Part shown: piece after piece, positions 36,602 to 50,347 of the stretch
Layout: the number at the start of each line of letters is the position of its first letter
Numbering within the stretch: position 1 is the first letter of the stretch
NCBI GenBank assembly: GCA_019722365.1
Contig: JADFUC010000391.1
Coordinates: 1-64,000, forward strand
Direction of reading: 5' to 3'
Length of the DNA stretch: 64,000 bases
DNA from: Lithospermum erythrorhizon
Lineage: Eukaryota > Streptophyta > Magnoliopsida > Boraginales > Boraginaceae
Translations under genes and position numbers: made by a program
The notes under the pieces: model-generated
Databases searched by the model: none
What the model saw: the letters and a program-made list of their open reading frames with translations, nothing else
What the model was told of the DNA's origin: nothing

Positions 36602-36865
36602 TTTTGGTGATCAATGTGATTCATCCACCTTGCTTTTGTAGCGGGGACGTATTCGTCCAGTGGATCGACTTGGTAAGATCCAAACCATGTCACTTACTTA
36701 AATATACTCTATACTTGAGTTCGTTTTACGATATATTTTTCGTATTAGCCAAAATAATAAATGTTTCGGAAATATTATAAAAATATTTAAGAAATTAAAT
36801 AAAATTTTGAAAATTCAAAATAAGATATATACATTAAAGATATTTATATAAATATAGATATTGTA

Positions 36866-37042
36866 CTCCCTCCATCCCAAATTGTTGGGAAGTTTTTCAA
36901 AATAGAATTCTCATAAATGGTTCCTACTATGATCAAATAGTGAGTAATGGAAAGGAGGAAAATATTTCTTGTGTGAGGCATTCAAATTTGCATAAAAAAC
37001 CGTGTAAAGTCAAATCTCTCAAACAAAATGGGATGGAGGGAG
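36866..37042. mobile_element. Stowaway-type MITE
   Basis: A 177-bp element with TIRs CTCCCTCCATCCCA on the left and TGGGATGGAGGGAG on the right, perfect over 14 bp, flanked on both sides by TA, the Tc1/mariner target duplication. It has no coding capacity. This is the classic Stowaway structure, and the clean ends suggest a fairly young insertion. Confidence 0.9.
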
Positions 37043-37183
37043 TAATAAATATAAATGTTCAAACTCATTAACTAAATTATGATTAATTGTCGGGATGATA
37101 AATCTGACTTTTAAACTGATGACGTTAAATAAACAAACTTTCAAAATGTCATATATATCTGTGAACTTTCAATGCCAGAATAT

Positions 37184-37420
37184 TTTTGTTTTTCGGTCAA
37201 AATGGCTATTAAGTTGATAACCCCGAGGTCACGTGACATTTTAGGGGTATTTTTTGGCAAACCGTTAAAACAATTAAAAATTATTGTTGAAAAATTAAAA
37301 ATTACAAAGGAAATATTTTCACTTGGGGGAAGGGGTATTTTAGGCAAACCAATTTAAAAATTACGTCCTAGTCACATGACCTCGGGTTATTAAATTAACA
37401 TCCAATTTGACAGAAACACC
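37184..37420. repeat. Inverted-repeat element, MITE-like
   Basis: ataaccccgaggtcacgtgac (37217-37237) pairs with gtcacatgacctcgggttat (about 37371-37390). Further inside, ttaggggtatttttt and ggcaaacc pair with aggggtattttaggcaaacc in rearranged order. Outside, attaagttgata resembles the complement of tattaaattaacat. The arms carry the hairpin; exact ends and target duplication are unclear. Confidence 0.5.
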
Positions 37421-38702
37421 AAAATTGACAATTGTAATTATTTCAACCGCCGATAATTCTCGAGAATGATATATAATGAGATTTTTATATAGTAAAACAA
37501 CAAACTATAAGTTACTCAATTTAAAAATGATATACAAAATAAAATATTTATTTTTTTGGAAATAAAGTAATGTTAAAATTACATTAACTTTTCGTTTCTA
37601 TAATTTCAAGAAAAGAAACTATTCGAATGTTTTGTAAGAAACGTTTAGAAATTTTAATCCATGCTCCGTATAGACAAATTAAGTTTGTGTATTGGTCGAA
37701 GAATCGAATTCATGATTTTGAGATCACAAACTTATTTATTTTACCAACTTGACCATTCTTACGGGATTATCTACCTTGCTAGTGTGGTGAAAGTGTGCCA
37801 AGCTACTGAACTCCATTTTAATTTTATTATCGGTAGATTTTAAAAATCAATTACAACAATCACACCCTATGCTAAAATAATTTTATTTGATTAATTTTTC
37901 TTATATTAGTGATAGGTGTGAGATATATGAAAATAACTGGGAAAAATTTTGAAGTTATATAAACGAAATTTAAGTTTAAAAATGAATTGACTATATTTTT
38001 TTGAAATATTTCATTGAATAAAGATGGAACGAGAGTTTACACACATAAAATAACTTGTATTTATCATTCATTTATTCGAGGTGAATTGAGGACAAGATAT
38101 TTTTAACATAATAAAATAGTTAAAATAATTAAGTAACACGATTTTTGAAATACGTTTGATCGAAATTATATAATATTGAACATTAATGATTGAAATGAAA
38201 AAAAAGTAGATCATTAATTGTATTGTGGTATTATGTATCATTCACATAATAACATTCTAATTGTTATGAAACACATAGAAAGTATTTCATGAATTGAAAG
38301 TTTAAATACCATCAACCTTCAAGTAAATGACACCTAACTAGGCACAAAGACTTCTTCCAAAAATGACACCTAGGTAAGATACTAAGACATACTCAAACAT
38401 TAACACCTAACTAGACACTTGTGTTTAACAACTATGCATGAGAACGGTTCACTATATATATGTGAATCTCTTGTATCATTTGAATCATTCAACAATCAAA
38501 AACAATTCAAAGCAATCAAGTATGATAGCAAAACAATATAGTCTAGTATGTTTTTTTTTATCATTCAAGTAATACTTTTAATAGTTCTTGAAGTTTTACT
38601 CTTACAAGTTAAACATAACTAATTCTCTAGTTAGATAAAATCTGAGCTTTTACAACACTAATATACTGAAATTCAAAAAAAAAATATTGAATGTAATTTT
38701 AA

Positions 38703-38784
38703 TTGGGCCGGGCCTCCCACAAACTGAAGTTAGCAAGCAAACTCCAATCTTGAGCAGTCCACTTAACAAACAAAGCCCGGCCCA
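38703..38784 (+). promoter_or_regulatory. Paired GGCCC (site II-like) motifs in the GWT1 promoter
   Basis: TTGGGCCGGGCC (38703-38714) and GCCCGGCCCA (38775-38784) are near-perfect inverted copies lying 150-230 bp upstream of the GWT1 start codon. TGGGCC/GGCCCA boxes are site II elements bound by TCP factors in promoters of many plant housekeeping genes. The function is inferred from sequence and position only. Confidence 0.5.
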
Positions 38785-38935
38785 GACGTAGACTTTTCTA
38801 ATCAATTATTAATACTAACTAATCATTTTAATGTTAATCTATGCTTAATTACTTACATACTAGTGAATCGTAATGATAAAAAAATAGATACTTAAGGGGT
38901 AACCGAGACGTGCACTGTACGTCGGCTACTCAACT

Positions 38936-41900
38936 ATGGAGTCTTCTGTTACAATGCCATTCAATCAAAATAAGCATCTTAAACAACAGTAATTATCCTA
39001 TCTCTTTTTTAATCCATTTTCTATATATAAATTCAGTTTGTTTTATTATATATTTGTATAATATTAATTGAAGAATGTATAGATGGCATTTTGGGGATAG
39101 TGCTTTATAATCAGTTTAGTTATTCTATAAAAAAGTTAAACCCGCAAGGCGTAAGGAAGCTGATTGGTGGAATCCCGTATATTTTGTTTTGATAGTATTG
39201 ATGTTTAATTTGTCACTCTTGCTTGATAAATTCATTCAGATTTGTGAGCAACTTAACAGGATCCTCAATGCTTGAAATTTCCCTTCTCATCACCTCTCTA
39301 TCTGTAAGAACCTCGCTTATTCCGAGTCTGTTTGTCTCGTTTTTCCTTATTCGTTCATTTTCTTTTCATTGCAACTCAGATCGTCGCATTACTACGTCAG
39401 GCTTTTGGATTATTTGTAACAAGAGGTATTGCAGTTATTCGCTTTCATTTGTTTCAGTTACATAAAATGAAGTATAGAATAAAAATTGCTCGTGTTGCGT
39501 TGGGTGGTAATAAGTCATGCCTAAGCCTTCAGCCCATCATTGTCCATATTCATGTTTCTTACTAGATATCAAACCTCCAAACCCCAAAATTTGCAATGTT
39601 GGACATTGGTAGTTGCTTTTTAAAAGATAGATCATTATTGTGCCTAAAATAAAATAGAAAGTAGGTCATGTAAAAAAATGGACCAAGTAATTAAACAAAA
39701 ATAATATATTTAAGCTCTGTTTTAGTTCTTAAGCTTCAAAGCAGTTAAGTTTCACTGAGGTAGTCAAAGTTCCTGAACAATCATAAATAAATTAGACCGT
39801 ATGGAGAAGTCAGATGTTTATATATGTCCTTAGCTTGAAGATAATGTGCAGGTCTCTCGATACAAGCAGAAAGTAGGTGTTTGTTACTTTATTGTCTCCA
39901 TGAAATTGGCTTCTAATTAATGTTCCATTTCTTCTTCTTGGTCATGCAACCTATGTAATGAACTTTTATTTTGATTATTGGCTAGATATTCATTCTGGGA
40001 CCTCGTTGAAAAAAGACGATAATGCAACCGTTAGAGATAGAAGCTTGAAAACTTATGTGACAAGTGTGAGCGTGGATTTTCTTTGTATCATTGTTCCGTA
40101 CATCTTACTTCTAACAGTAAGTGTACTATTAAATTCATTGGATTCATTCCTCTACGCGGCTACACCTATGATTTATGGTGCTGTGATCTGATGTCAATTG
40201 AATTGCCTGTAAAAGTTTGTCCCGTTGACTGTTGATTAATAGTAGTGCCCCGAAATTGGGCCATTTTTCATGATAAATTGATTACGATTAATTTGTAGTT
40301 TGATTCTTTCACCAGCCTGTGCACTGAATGTCTCATGAACTTATGAGACAGAGGAATTTGAAATATCTGATATGTTATAACTGACAGCGCTAGTTGTTGA
40401 TAACAGGTTTTCTCTGAGTGGATATATGGTAATGCAGCGATCACACTCTTGCTGCTTATTTTGTTGATAATAGTTGCAAGGTAACTTGGCACATCTCAGC
40501 TAAAGATTTTGGGTTAGCAACAGTTTTGAGTTCCATGTCTATAAGATAGAGGGGTAACATTGGTGTGCTATTGAGTTTCACATCAATGACAATTATGAAT
40601 ACATCTAAACGTCAATCAGATTTCAATGTACTATTTTTCAGGGTGACGAGCCCCATAATATTAGGGAAAGTATCTCATGTTACCGAGTGTGCATGGTATG
40701 CATCCTTATTTACTGAATGAAATTTCCTATCACCCTATTGTATTTCACTTGAATCCTATAATTTTTTTTTAAGGAATATAATAGAAGAAATGCCAATGTA
40801 TTTATGAGTTTCACTTTTGCCTAAAAAGAGAATATATGCAGATGTTAGTTACGTGCTTAAGCATTTTGGCTGTTGATTTCAAGATATTTCCTCGAAGATA
40901 TGCCAAGACAGAGACCTATGGCACTAGCATGGTATGACCCTCAAACTGTACACATATCACTTATTCCCTTCTGTGTTATTTCTTCTTTTGCTTAGTCAAG
41001 TTAATTTGAGAATTTCTATCACTGTTGCTCCCCGCAGTTACTGGAAGTATTGGCAGCTACAATACTGCAAAAATGCCTAATATTTTACTCATTTGTGAGC
41101 TCCAGTTCAATACACAATATTTTGTATTTATGTCTATTTCGTTGGTGTATGTGATGGTGAGTTTGGCACAAGGGAATGTAGGTGCTTTTCAGAACGATCT
41201 AGTCTTTATTAGTCCACTCAAATGAGACTCTTATTTCTTTTTTGTACAACTAATGTCACCATAGGCATAATATCTCCTGCATTTCATGTGTTTCGCTTTG
41301 AAAAACTTTAGTTTCTTGGAAAAATATATGTTGATTCTTATGTTCCCTTTCAATGATGTGATTGACGACAGATGGATCTTGGTGTAGGCTCATTTGTTGT
41401 AGCAAATTCATTAGTGTCACGACAGGCACGCGGCATCTTGGTAAGGTAAGTTATTCTTCTTACTCTGGTCAGACACATTCCACTTTCTGTTGTTCTCCAA
41501 TTTGCAAGTAGAACATGTGGTTAATTTCCTTTCGACGTGTCAACTTGTTATTCGTTATATTTCCTGATATGAAAGTTAATTAGTAACAGTAGGTCTCTGT
41601 TCATGTTCTGGATTCTTCATCCATATTAAACTGCCTGGCACCTCTGAGTAGAGTAATTTTATGATATTCCAGTGTCAAATATGATATATAAAGCAAGTTA
41701 TAAATTGCAGCAATTGTCTTGCAAGACGAATAATAATGTCTGCGATGAGTACATTCCTACAACGCATGTTTGCCTGGCATTCTCATTGTTGTCTATCTGT
41801 ATCCGGACCTAGATTAGCACTTGTTCTGTTCTCTCCCAGTAGGTTTAAATGATGTGGACTACTGCTCTTTGACTCATACTGATAAATGATTCCTGACATC

Positions 41901-44708
41901 TTATCATTTTTGCAGTGAAAAAAATTAGGATTAGGGGATGGTTCATGACATCTTAGTATTGGTTTCATGTGTAGAGGAAAAAGAACTCTGTCAATTTAAC
42001 ATAATCTTAGTTTAGAAAGTTTCTCAATCAGACCTTTTGGTTTAATGATTAAAGGAGAAAGTACTTGGGCAGTTTATTCTGGATATCTTAGTCTAGGAAG
42101 AAGTTTGAAGTATCACAATTCACAATCACAACAAACTTGTGAAGAGACATGGAACATTTTGTAAGCCTTTTATTTACACAGTTGTTCTGCCTTCCAGAAG
42201 ATAAGTACAGTGAAGAGACTTTAAGTTTTGGTGTACACTTATTTATGATTTATGATAAAAATATGTTCCACTCTCAGTGTTTTGTATATCTCTCAATTCT
42301 TCATTTATGCTATAGATCTATGATACTCGTGGAAATGAATTTCTGCAGGAATTGGAAAAATGCTTTGCTATCCACTTGTCCATTAACGTTTTTGGGCTTT
42401 GCTCGGCTTATATCTACAAGAGGTGTTGACTATCAGGTAGTACCGACATTTCATATCCTCTTTTATATTAATCATTATAAGATATATGACAACTGATAAA
42501 TACTCTTGAAGATCTGTCCTGGTAGACTATATTCTCTCAAGAGCATGTAGGTGAGCAAGGTTGGGGCAAAAGTTGTCTCACTTGAGATATCTGACAATTA
42601 TGTTAGCTCTGAGTATAACGTTGAAATGGGTCATATTAGTCCTGGTAAATTACTGATTTCAATGAATCCTGGGTTTTTTGATAATTGGAAACTGAATTAT
42701 AAAACATGCTCCTTCATCCCTTTGGAACTCCAGCTATATGCTCATTAGTCTCTCTAAAAATATTCATTTTTTGAATGCATTATTTGTTCTTTCTGCTGAT
42801 ACAAGACATGAAACCTTTAGATTTTGTTTTGTCGGACGTTTGACAGAACTGCTATTTCCGGCTAATTATTTTCACGCATTTCTAGGTTCACGTGGGAGAA
42901 TATGGAGTGCACTGGAATTTCTTTTTCACTCTTGCTGCAGTGGCCATCCTAACATCTGTTATCAATGTTCCTCCAAGTTCTTGTGGGATTTTAGGTTTAT
43001 TTATTCTTGTTGGTAAAGTCTGCATAATTCTCATCAAATTTCCCCATCTATTATTTTCATGGTGATGGTAGGCTCTTAACTTGACATCTTATATAGGATA
43101 TCAAGGTTTCTTGTTGAATGGGTTGAATGAGTACTTGCTATCTGACAAAAGAGAAACAAACATTGTTAGCATGAACAAGGAAGGAATCTTCAGCATATTT
43201 GGTGAGCAATAATGTGAAGTTAATTCACAAATAGATCCAAAACAAATACTCCCTTCATCCCCAAAAAGTTGTCAAGTTTTAATTTTGATGGTTGATTTGT
43301 TTTTTGAACTAAAGTATTATTGTACGTGTTGTATAATATTTGTTAAAAAAATATAAAATGGTAGTATTTTTTACCGTACTTTATTATTAACCTGATAACT
43401 TCGATTCAAATAAGAGTTATGTGTGTAATGTTTGAGTCATCTCTCATTAAATATTCTTGCCTTCCGTATATGTAATAATTGGTCAATTGAGGAGGTAGAA
43501 CTTATTTACTGGTGAATAGATTGACAGGATTTGTGAGGAATGTGAACAACTCTCTTTTAAGCATTACTTTCACTCACCAGTAAATGCTTTTATCTCAGGG
43601 TATTGGGGCATGTATCTCATTGGCGTTCAATTAGGCAATTATCTTTTCTTTCAGAGACCTACAAGTGTGGTCCAGAGAACCATGGGTTGGTCAAGAGTTA
43701 GAGTTTGGATTATCTGTCTTGCGTTCTGGTATTTGCTGTTACCTTTGTGATGCTGAAGTATTTTCTTCTTTGATGTCTCTATGCATATGTTTAACTTTAT
43801 TTTACATGCCAAGGTTATTGACATTTTTCACAGATAGATATGTTGAGAGAGTTTCTCGCAGAATGGTATGATTTAGTGTTAAACTATGAAGTAATACTTT
43901 TTGCAGTCACTCCATTTTTCATCCACATAACCTTTGCCCTTTCACTCCTGCAGTGCAACCTTTCTTATGTCATGCTGGTGCTGGCACTGAACTTACAGGT
44001 ATATCTTGTATCAGTTTCTTAACTAAGTAGGCATTTATTATATGCTGATCTTTGATTGCATACATTTTACTCTCCTTATAAGTTGGCTCTTTGGCTGATG
44101 CTTCATACAAATATGGTTAAAGTTCCACGTTATACTTTGAGCTTATCAACATTTCAAACATGCTCCAATTTTTTTTTACGGTAAAACTTCAATTCTTCAG
44201 TTTTTTCCCGTGTTAACGGATTGAGTGCTTGTAAAAGGCGGATTTTGTTCCTTTTAGTTAGTTGAATTAGCTCTACATTGTATAATAATTGCACCGGTAT
44301 TTGTTTTGGTTATGTTTTTCTTGTTATGAACTTTGCTTTTCCAAATGCTCATAACATGGAATGACTCTGGTCGCCTAACAGGTGCTTTCGATAATGATGA
44401 TTTCTTATTACATACCCGGGAGAAAGATATCTATACTGGGGGAGGCATTTAACAAGAATATGCTAGGATCTTTTCTTCTGGTTAGGCAAACTAAACTACT
44501 ATTCCATCCTTTGTTCTCAAGATAACAAACTGTTAATTAGATAAATTACATGCAGGCTAATGTGTTCACTGGTTTGGTGAACTTATCTGTTGACACACTA
44601 TCTGTGTCCTCGGCCACAGCATTAGCGATTTTGATCATTTACTCGTTAATTTTATCTGCGGTCACAGCAGCTGCAGATTTTGTTGGTTTCAGACTGAAGT
44701 TCTGGTAG
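38936..44708 (+). CDS. PIGW: PIG-W / GWT1-type glucosaminyl-phosphatidylinositol acyltransferase
   Basis: ER multi-pass enzyme that acylates inositol in GlcN-PI during GPI-anchor synthesis. Sixteen exons were placed: 38936-38988, 39240-39303, 39380-39425, 39986-40116, 40407-40480, 40642-40695, 40842-40931, 41372-41445, 42349-42436, 42886-43012, 43097-43201, 43599-43728, 43814-43865, 43954-43998, 44382-44480 and 44556-44708. Almost all are GT-AG and phase-consistent. Protein landmarks are [130 protein letters not shown] and many hydrophobic helices. The end, [15 protein letters not shown], gives a normal C-terminus. The only doubt is exon 5/6: the join [13 protein letters not shown] needs exon 6 in phase 0, but exon 5 as drawn ends in phase 2, so an exon edge, a missed small exon or a small indel is wrong there. 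Confidence 0.88.
43249..43497. repeat. Probable degenerate Stowaway-like MITE in GWT1 intron 11
   Basis: The left end ta-CTCCCTTCATCCCCAAAAAG is a typical Stowaway-like terminus; the right end, near ggaggtag, is only weakly complementary. The interior is AT-rich and shares gttgtcaagtttt with the candidate at 15716. It lies wholly inside the intron between exons ending 43201 and starting 43599. Confidence 0.42.
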
Positions 44709-47700
44709 AACTCTCCATATCTCTGTATCCATCACATTAGGATTCATCATTCATGCAATAGTAAGTTCCAAGATACTAAAATTCTGATATTTTGTTGCTG
44801 TACATCTGTGGTCGTTGTTGTCTATGAAAGAACTCATTCTGTATGAATACAATTTACCAACACTGATGTGATTTTTCATTTATTGTCATTTATTGACATG
44901 CCTGATCCAAGAAAAAAGTAAATGCAAAAAATAAAAGAATCTTGAAAGATTCCTGGGTTCTCTCTTCATGGGAGTTGTCATTCACTAGTGATGTACATGG
45001 CAACATGAAGGGTGAAGGGATGTTTGTCTGAAATTTATGGTCCCAAAGGATTCTAGAAATAGAATCAAGGACATTAATGTTCACATGCATTTGTGTAGAC
45101 TAATTTCATATATGGCAGTGGTATTATAATTTGGCCACACATTGCCTAAACAGGCATAAATTGAATGGAAGGAAAATTCACAATGAGATTTTGGAGTGTG
45201 GACTCTGGAGTGAGTGTACTTTTCTTTCTATGTGACTACACTGCATAGCTTTGCTAGATTTCCCTTTTATCCGTACACTGGGGAAGAAAAAGGGGTTTTG
45301 TGTGTTCTTGGAGACCGTGTACAAAGACTGTAAATGTTAATTTTTCATATGCCTACTTTTTTAAGAATTTCCTAAATCTTGGGTTATAAAATTGAATGAA
45401 TCTTTGTAATCCAAATTAACTGGCATTTTGGGTGAATTTGGAAACATCTATTATGACAAGGGTAGGGCGCAAGACTTGTTAAATTTAATCCTTTATCTCG
45501 TTCAGGCGGATGGAAGTTTCTTTAGACATTGAAACATGTTGTACTTCCTCCGTTGTAAAATAAGTGATAAATACAGTGAAAAGTATTTTATTAAGGAGTT
45601 ATGAAATCAATGAAAAAAGTAATAAAGTTTCACAATTTTTAATGTGATGTAAGATTATTAACCAATGAAAACAAAAATAAGGAATGATGATAATAAATTT
45701 TGTAAATTTCAATGCATAAAGTTGTATTGAAAAACAAACAATCACTTATTTTGAAACAAATTTTTTTAGGTAGATGATCACTTATTTTGAGACGGAGCGA
45801 ATATTATTTATTGATTGTTTTTTTTAATCTAAAAGATGATGTAACTGTGTGAGTGCATTTTTTTTTCTTTTTCTTCTTTCTAGATAGTGTTAGATTAAAC
45901 GAGGGTAGTGATGATTTTCTTTAGTCAAATTAGTGATAATTGTCCTTGATTCTTTTGGATTTAAGTCTAAACAAAAATTGAAGTGTCACTATTATGAATC
46001 ATTTGAGAAAACAATCACCCGAGTTAATGTATAGACGGAGTATTAATGAAAGCACGAGTGATTATAACAAGTGAGTAGAAATTATTTTTATGGTGTTTAT
46101 TTGGTTTGGAAAGTGTATGATTGCTGGAAGTACTAGATTACAAGAGGATACGATAGTCTCACATGGATTCCTGTGCAATATCTGACAGTTTGGACCCTGT
46201 CTGGTCCAACCTCTCTTCTTCTCATCTCCAGATATGGGTAATATGTAGGGCTCAGCTTATACCCTCATTTTTCACCATGCTTTTCTGCACTAGTAAAGTT
46301 TTTTGAGCTTGCTTGTATTGTATTGGAGTTTAAACATTTCCAAATTCGAGTCCTCTTCCTTCGAGCCACTCTGGCTTGGACCTTTCAACGAAAAGATCAT
46401 TTTCCTCATTTTAATGTCTTATTTCATATCTCCTTATTTCAAAATATGTATATCACATACTCCATTTAATTATTATATGGTAGTAAAATCGTGATGAAGT
46501 ATATATATAAGGAGGCGGAAAAAAAAGGTAAATGATCATTTCCGACCTAGCTTTCAATACAACCATATAATAAATATTTCAACTATTTAAACGTTATTTA
46601 TTCTTTAGAGGTAGATGTCCAACAAAATCAAAACTTACTTTTAAGAATACAATTTCTAATCATCTCATACTTAAAAGAGAAGTCTATTTTTTGCTAATTC
46701 TACTTTGGTCGTTAAAGAGTAAGAGCATGTGAATCAGCTCTCCTAAAATTTTCTACAAAAATCATTCATGAAATATTAGATTTTTTATTTATTTTAGGAT
46801 CTAACTTTTGTGTGTATTTTAACGACTCCTTATTATTCCACTTTTGAAATATAAAAATCGAAGTATTTTAAGATTTTCAATAATGAAAAGAGATAAATAA
46901 TATAAGGAGGAGTGCAATTTGGGGTGTATCTGAATTTTTTAGAAATTTCAGTTATTTTAGGAGAAATTTGACGTAATTTTTATCAAATTTTAACACCTAT
47001 TATAACTTTAGGGAAAGCGATACACATGCTTTAAACACCATTTATCTTTATGTATCACATTAATTAAGTTATAAATTGTATAAGTTAATACAAAAGAAAA
47101 GTTAACTATTAGTTTATATTGTATTACTTCCTATCAAAATCTTATTAAAAATCTCGACATCTCTATATAGTCGTAAATTGCTCGTAACATTTATATTTGT
47201 TCATTTGAAGATAAGCGGTGATAATATAATAAACCCGGTCATATATAGCAAATCCCAACTCTTCATAAAAGTTTGAACATGAAGAATAGCTTTGGCACAG
47301 CTACGTTTCTTGTTTTTATGCTCAATTCTAACATATTCGGGTCCCTCTCTCTCCCCCAGTTCTGCAGAAATTGTTTAACATTTCAACTATCCATATGCAT
47401 ATATATACACATACTTTTCAAGAAAATCATAATCAAAATATAATCTATCTAGGATGTCTTTTAATTTGATACAATCATACATGATACAACCTCATATATA
47501 CCCCCTCTCTCTCTCTCATTTCGAAATTTTGGGTTTGTTATGAAATGATAGAAAGAAACCTTTAATGAGGGCAAGTGAATAGTATTATAGGATGTGGGGG
47601 AGGAACTAATAAGGGCCTAAGGGGCAGATTAAGTTGTTCGTCTTTTACAAATTTATTTATTTTTCTTTATTTGTCTAATATTAATTCATTCGCTATCATA

Positions 47701-47803
47701 TAATAACATTTATGGTTACACCAAAACCTATAGAAAGGGAGTAGTATATATATTTGAAAACAAGAGAAACTTTTTGTTGAAATAAATTAAAGAACCCTTT
47801 CAA
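44709..47803. other. Intergenic region between GWT1 and the bHLH gene
   Basis: GWT1 3' flank, a Stowaway MITE at 45544-45801, and the bHLH promoter. Open frames at 44890-45090 and 46303-46494 show no domain. A CT-rich microsatellite-like run (ctctctctctc) lies near 47507-47517, upstream of the bHLH start. Confidence 0.5.
45544..45801. mobile_element. Stowaway-type MITE
   Basis: The left end, after TA, reads cttcctccgttgtaaaataagtgat; the right end, before TA, is the reverse complement ttcgctccgtctcaaaataagtgatc. The TIRs share about 20 of 25 positions, including a perfect AAAATAAGTGAT. It is about 258 bp, AT-rich and non-coding, with TA at both sides. Confidence 0.78.
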
Positions 47804-50347
47804 ATGATGGCTTTAGAAGCACTTTCTACTAGTGAACTATTGAATTACATAATCTATGATACACTTTCCACCACCCCTTTTAGCTATAATAATTCTTCAA
47901 ACAATAATAACACCCTAAATCCGCCCCCTTTTAATGCTGCTGCAATTGATAGTTCTTGTTCTAAGTTGCTTCCAATGAGGAGGAGCAATGAAATTGAGGC
48001 GGAAAGCAGCCGGAAAAAGCACAATTTGGCAGGAATGAGCGGTGGTGGTGGCCGGAAGAAGAGGCGGAGGAGGCCAAAAGTATGCAAGAGTGAAGAAGAA
48101 GCCGAGACACAAAGGATGACTCACATTGCTGTTGAAAGAAACAGAAGGAAACAGATGAATGAGCACCTTGCTGTCCTCAAATCACTCATGCCAGAATCTT
48201 ATGTTCAAAGGGTATTTTCTACTTTTAATCTCCACACATTTCACTAATTACTATACGTTTATTATATATTATGAAGCAGTAGATATTATTTACATTGCAT
48301 TATTGGGTCAATTCGGAAACAATCTCCTGACACGTTATTATTACTACAAGGATAATAACCAAGGTTGCATAGTATCCGACTCAATTATATTATCTATTAG
48401 ATAGGAACCTCTATCTTGAAAAACATTGTGACATGATAGTGAACTCTCCACACATGCATGAATATATTCTCAGAATTCATATTAATTGCTTAAATTTTAA
48501 GTTTTCGTGAGAATTATTTGTCTTGAGTTTTGACCTTCTCGTATTCGAAAATGCCGAGTATTTCTGATGTTTATTCTGTGAATATGCAATGATTCTTCCA
48601 ATGTTTGACTGAAATGATTTAATTGAATATATTATATAGCTATATTCTTTCTAGATAGATAAGACAAGCATAAAAACAAGCTAGGGTAGATCAGACTAGC
48701 TATATGCAATAAAAAATGAATTGCCAAATCTTTGCCACCAGAATCTCTGCATTTTAGATGCAATGCTCATCTCTCAATGTACTAATTGCTAAACCAAATA
48801 CGAGTATTATTCCTGAGGTTAAATATGGGTTAGAGTGATGAATTTGATTCCTTTTTAGTCTTAGTTTGAAATAATTAAATTTCCTAACAAAATGCTCCTC
48901 ACTCAAAATTAGATAGGAGGTTTATTGATCACTCAATCAAAACAATATCTACTTCATTCAATTTACTTCCGACCAATGTTCATAATTAAATTAAATGATC
49001 AATTATTTTATCTCTATATATAGTAGTACATATAAATAAGAACATATATATGAATTAATATTGACGTACATTAATTTAGTCGAGTTCAGAAATATTTGAC
49101 TTATTAATCATAATGTTTAAGCTTGATATTCGTACCAATTTAATAATAGAGTTTGCAAATTATTGTAAGTAATATTTATGTGATGATGATAAGGGAGACC
49201 AAGCCTCAATTGTTGGTGGTGCTGTAGAATATGTGAAGGAGCTGGAACATGTATTGCAATCTCTTGAAGCCCAAAAGTTATCATGTTCACAATATAACTC
49301 AAATGGAAAATCAAATGACAAAATGGCCATGCCAACAACCCTAGAAACATCACCATTTGGTCAATTTTTCTCCTACCCACAATACAAATGCTCACAATTT
49401 TCTCCAAACAATTTTATCTCAAAGAGTAAAGCTTCCATAGCAGATATCGAGGTTACATTAATCGAAACTCATGCAAACATTCGAGTCCTTGCAAGAAGAA
49501 GAGTTAGACAACTCTCCAAAATGGTTGCTGCCTTTCATACATTCTTTCTTACCACACTCCACCTCAATGTCATCACTTTGGAACCTTTGGTTCTTTACTC
49601 TATCAATGCCAAGGTATGGACAATTGGACATTATTTTGGGACATCATTGTTTTATTACATGCATGCACATTTTTGTACATTAGTAGTACTAGAAAGGCAT
49701 TTTCAAGAAAATGACTAGATAGAGAATGGTTCGGAAAAGAATCCCTTTTTTGCACAACACTTACTGAAGAATCCATACCATTGAGGGATTGTGGGGACTC
49801 ATTGAAACCATGGAGCTACAATATCAGTATTATTATAAGGTGGTGTAGAGTTTGAAAAGAATAAATTTATGGTGTCAATAATATTCGAATGAAAATATCT
49901 TCTACTCCCTCTTTCCTAAATTATTTGATGCGAGGTTTGATCCATCGACTGAATAATATAATAAGTGCATTGTCTGCATTATTTAATCACATAAATATCT
50001 TGGTAATAAAATAAGGCTATATATGCTTGAATTATTGCTTCACAAAAAATAGTTCCTATTTATTTGTAAAATAGGGGCACTTTATATTGTATAAGTCTTG
50101 GTGGAATTCAATAATTGAACGTTGCCATGGGAGAAAAATTTAGAGTGTTCCAAAAAGTTATGATTGTTTTTTGCAATAATTTTATGTGAAGGATAGACAA
50201 TTTTTTCTGAAACATGTTTATGAAAATTTAATTATTAATTTGCAGGTGGAAGAAGGTTGTCAATTGAGTTCATCAGATGAAATAGCAGGGGCAGTACATC
50301 ATGTACTAAAAATAATTGAAGAGGAGGCTTCTCTATTAAGTTGTTAA
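47804..50347 (+). CDS. Group Ia bHLH transcription factor (bHLH94/bHLH96 type)
   Basis: Nuclear transcription factor of the group that also includes SPCH, MUTE and FAMA; its closest relatives are bHLH94/96/97. Three exons join in frame: 47804-48211, 49194-49613 and 50246-50347, giving 309 residues without a break. It begins [20 protein letters not shown], the hallmark N-terminus of this clade (the second Met at 47807 is an equally good start). A basic nuclear-localisation-like run [13 protein letters not shown] precedes the b[22 protein letters not shown], with the H-E-R pattern of E-box binders. It continues [22 protein letters not shown] across the exon 1/2 junction. The C-terminal ACT-like domain starts [20 protein letters not shown] and ends [20 protein letters not shown]. 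It is intact. Confidence 0.92.

Larger units (their letters stand above)
36602..38935. other. Divergent intergenic region between the VMA12-like and GWT1 genes
   Basis: Must contain promoters for both divergent genes. It holds a Stowaway MITE (36866-37042), an inverted-repeat element (about 37184-37420) and GGCCCA promoter motifs near 38.7 kb, all listed separately. The rest is AT-rich without a gene; the overlapping open frames at 37141-37357 on both strands come from the inverted repeat. Confidence 0.55.

Noticed and set aside
49903..50175. Possible MITE in bHLH intron 2 (ctactccctctttcctaaatt)
   Set aside because: Only a left terminus; no inverted partner found before exon 3.
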